DNA from: an uncultured bacterium
GTDB taxonomy: Bacteria; Planctomycetota; UBA1135; GCA-002686595
Assembly: GCA_902826945.1 (NCBI GenBank)
Contig: CADEGS010000102.1
Location: 1-14,819 of the forward strand
Length of the DNA: 14,819 bases
Direction of reading: 5' to 3'
The notes beneath the pieces were generated by a model that was not told the origin of the DNA, did not search any database, and saw only the letters and a list, made by a program, of their open reading frames with translations. Shown here in pieces: positions 13,732 to 14,819 of this stretch. Each line of letters begins with the position of its first letter. The first letter of the stretch is position 1. The translations under genes were made by a program, and so were the position numbers.

Positions 13732-14819
13732 TCAGGCCAGCACCCGCGGCCGCCGCCCGCGGCGCGGCACGAGCGGATCTCGCTCGGGATCCGCCCCGCG
13801 GTCGCGGAAGACGTGCAGCACGCGCGCGCGCGCGAGCTGCTCGTAGTCGGGCTCGGGGTAGCGCGAGGGGCGGCGCGGCTCGTGCAGCCCGAGCTCCTCG
13901 AGCAGCACGCGCACGCCCGGCAGGCCGGCGAAGTGGCGCTCCTCGAGCCGGCGCTCGCCGAACAGGTCGTAGAACTCGAACACGAGCGAGAGCACGCGCT
14001 CGAGGCTGCGCGTCGACACGCCGTCCTCGACGAACAAGAGGTCGACCTCCAGCGCGCCCAGGACGACGAACAGGTGGCTGCGCGCGGAGCGCGGCAGCAG
14101 GCGGTGGTAGGGAGTGCCTGCCGTGTCGAGCTCCTCCTCGCCGTCGCGGCCCATGTGCACGACGAACCACAGGTGCGGGGCGACCCAGTGGCCGATGCCG
14201 GCGTCGCGCTCGCGCCGGCGCGCGCGCGCCTCGCACAGCAGGCGCGTCACGCCGCGGCGCAGCCGGCGGCGGGCCTGCAGCTCGGCGCGGCGCGCCAGCG
14301 CGCGGTGCAGCGCGGGGTCGCCGAGCTGCGCGGCGGTCACCGCGCGCGGCCAGCCCTGCGCGGCGGGGACCGCGGCCAGCTGCAGCGCGGCGTCGGCCGG
14401 GCCGCCGTCGAAGACGGCCTCGAAGCCCGCCGCGCCCAGGGTTTGCTGCGCGACGCGCCGCTGCTCGCCCTGCGCGGCGCCTTGCACGCTCACGCGCGAG
14501 CGGCGCACCGCCGCCGGGTTCGCGCGGCGCGCGCCCCAGCCGTGGCGCGCCTCGCGCACGGCGAGCAGCGCGCTCGCGCCGGCCAGGCTCCACGCGAAGG
14601 CGAGGCCCAGCGCCGCCGTGACGTCGCGCGGCACGCCGCCGCCCAGGCCTCCGCCCAGCGACGCGACGACCAGCGCGAGATAGAGCCCGTAGTGGAACAG
14701 CCGCCAGCCGGCGAGGAACAGCGGGGCCGGGCAGGCGCGCGGCGCCCCGTCCGTGCCGCGCGTCCACGCGAAGCAGAGCGGCGGGGTCGCGGGCAGGTAG
14801 AGCCAGGCGCCCGAGAGCA
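13732..14819 (-). CDS. membrane protein of unknown family, 5' end beyond window
   Basis: The frame runs without a stop from TGA at 13732-13734 to the right edge, giving 361 visible residues and no natural start. A GTG at 14634 lies between two membrane segments, so it is unlikely to be the true start. The first visible part has two likely helices: WRLFHYGLYLALVVASLGGG (codons about 14647-14706) and AALGLAFAWSLAGASALLAV, just after codon 14634. After that comes a soluble, presumably cytoplasmic region: an Arg-rich helical stretch, then GIGHWVAPHLWFVVHMGRDGEEEL, a PYHRLLPRSARSHLFVVLGALEVDLLFVEDGV core with hydrophobic strands, an acidic helical part (FEFYDLFGERRLEERHFAGL) and a very basic end (PRRGRRPRVLA). 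The core looks conserved, with Trp, His and Gly in short motifs, but I do not recognise it. No function is proposed. Confidence 0.72.
   Translation of the reverse strand, partial: LSGAWLYLPATPPLCFAWTRGTDGAPRACPAPLFLAGWRLFHYGLYLALVVASLGGGLGGGVPRDVTAALGLAFAWSLAGASALLAVREARHGWGARRANPAAVRRSRVSVQGAAQGEQRRVAQQTLGAAGFEAVFDGGPADAALQLAAVPAAQGWPRAVTAAQLGDPALHRALARRAELQARRRLRRGVTRLLCEARARRRERDAGIGHWVAPHLWFVVHMGRDGEEELDTAGTPYHRLLPRSARSHLFVVLGALEVDLLFVEDGVSTRSLERVLSLVFEFYDLFGERRLEERHFAGLPGVRVLLEELGLHEPRRPSRYPEPDYEQLARARVLHVFRDRGADPERDPLVPRRGRRPRVLA

Noticed and set aside
13732..14634. Right-edge gene as a complete 300-residue protein starting at GTG 14634
   Set aside because: The frame stays open to the window end, and the upstream codons encode another membrane helix of the same style, so the gene is better read as partial.

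Overview
The window is very GC-rich (by eye about three quarters G+C), with coding strands dominated by G/C third positions. Several traits together suggest a high-GC member of the Planctomycetota. These are a Ser/Thr kinase with a DWG motif joined through a membrane helix to WD40 repeats, an ECF sigma factor with a membrane zinc-finger anti-sigma factor, a protein of stacked carboxypeptidase-regulatory-like domains, and many small or large exported proteins of unknown role. This is inference from gene style, and a myxobacterium-like lineage is not excluded. No rRNA, tRNA, CRISPR array, transposase or phage gene was seen. The region reads as chromosomal and host-adapted rather than as a mobile island.

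Layout from left to right. A few codons of a rightward gene (1-45) run into the tail of a leftward alpha/beta hydrolase (27-818). After a 375-base gap without a convincing gene comes a rightward pair: a 73-residue secreted protein (1194-1415), overlapped by GTGA with a membrane-anchored multi-domain beta-sandwich protein (1412-3211). A receptor-like kinase with a 14-blade WD40 region follows (3427-6444), ending in a good terminator-like hairpin. Next is a tight rightward cluster: cytochrome c oxidase subunit III (6524-7258), an unlisted-size 34-residue membrane peptide (7259-7363) and a SMUG1-type uracil-DNA glycosylase (7360-8088). The glycosylase meets a leftward exported cyclophilin (8085-8828) in a shared CTAG.

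Continuing on the minus strand, a secreted or anchored SGNH hydrolase (8944-10599) lies upstream of the cyclophilin. A two-gene operon lies upstream of that: ECF sigma factor (11785-12348) followed, with GTGA overlap, by its anti-sigma factor (10721-11788). The anti-sigma factor carries a thioredoxin-like domain with a CPRC motif on the far side of the membrane. Divergent from the sigma gene, on the plus strand, are a 76-residue secreted protein with four cysteines (12562-12792) and an exported TPR protein (12885-13694). The right edge is filled by an incomplete leftward membrane protein of unknown family (13732 to beyond the window).

How they may work together. The most interesting unit is 10721-13694: a sigma factor, an anti-sigma factor that looks able to sense thiol or disulfide state outside the cytoplasm, and divergently placed exported proteins, one cysteine-rich, that are plausible regulon members. 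The SGNH hydrolase and cyclophilin downstream would also act outside the cytoplasm. The link is inferred from gene order. The only direct support is the overlap of the sigma and anti-sigma genes and the domain content.
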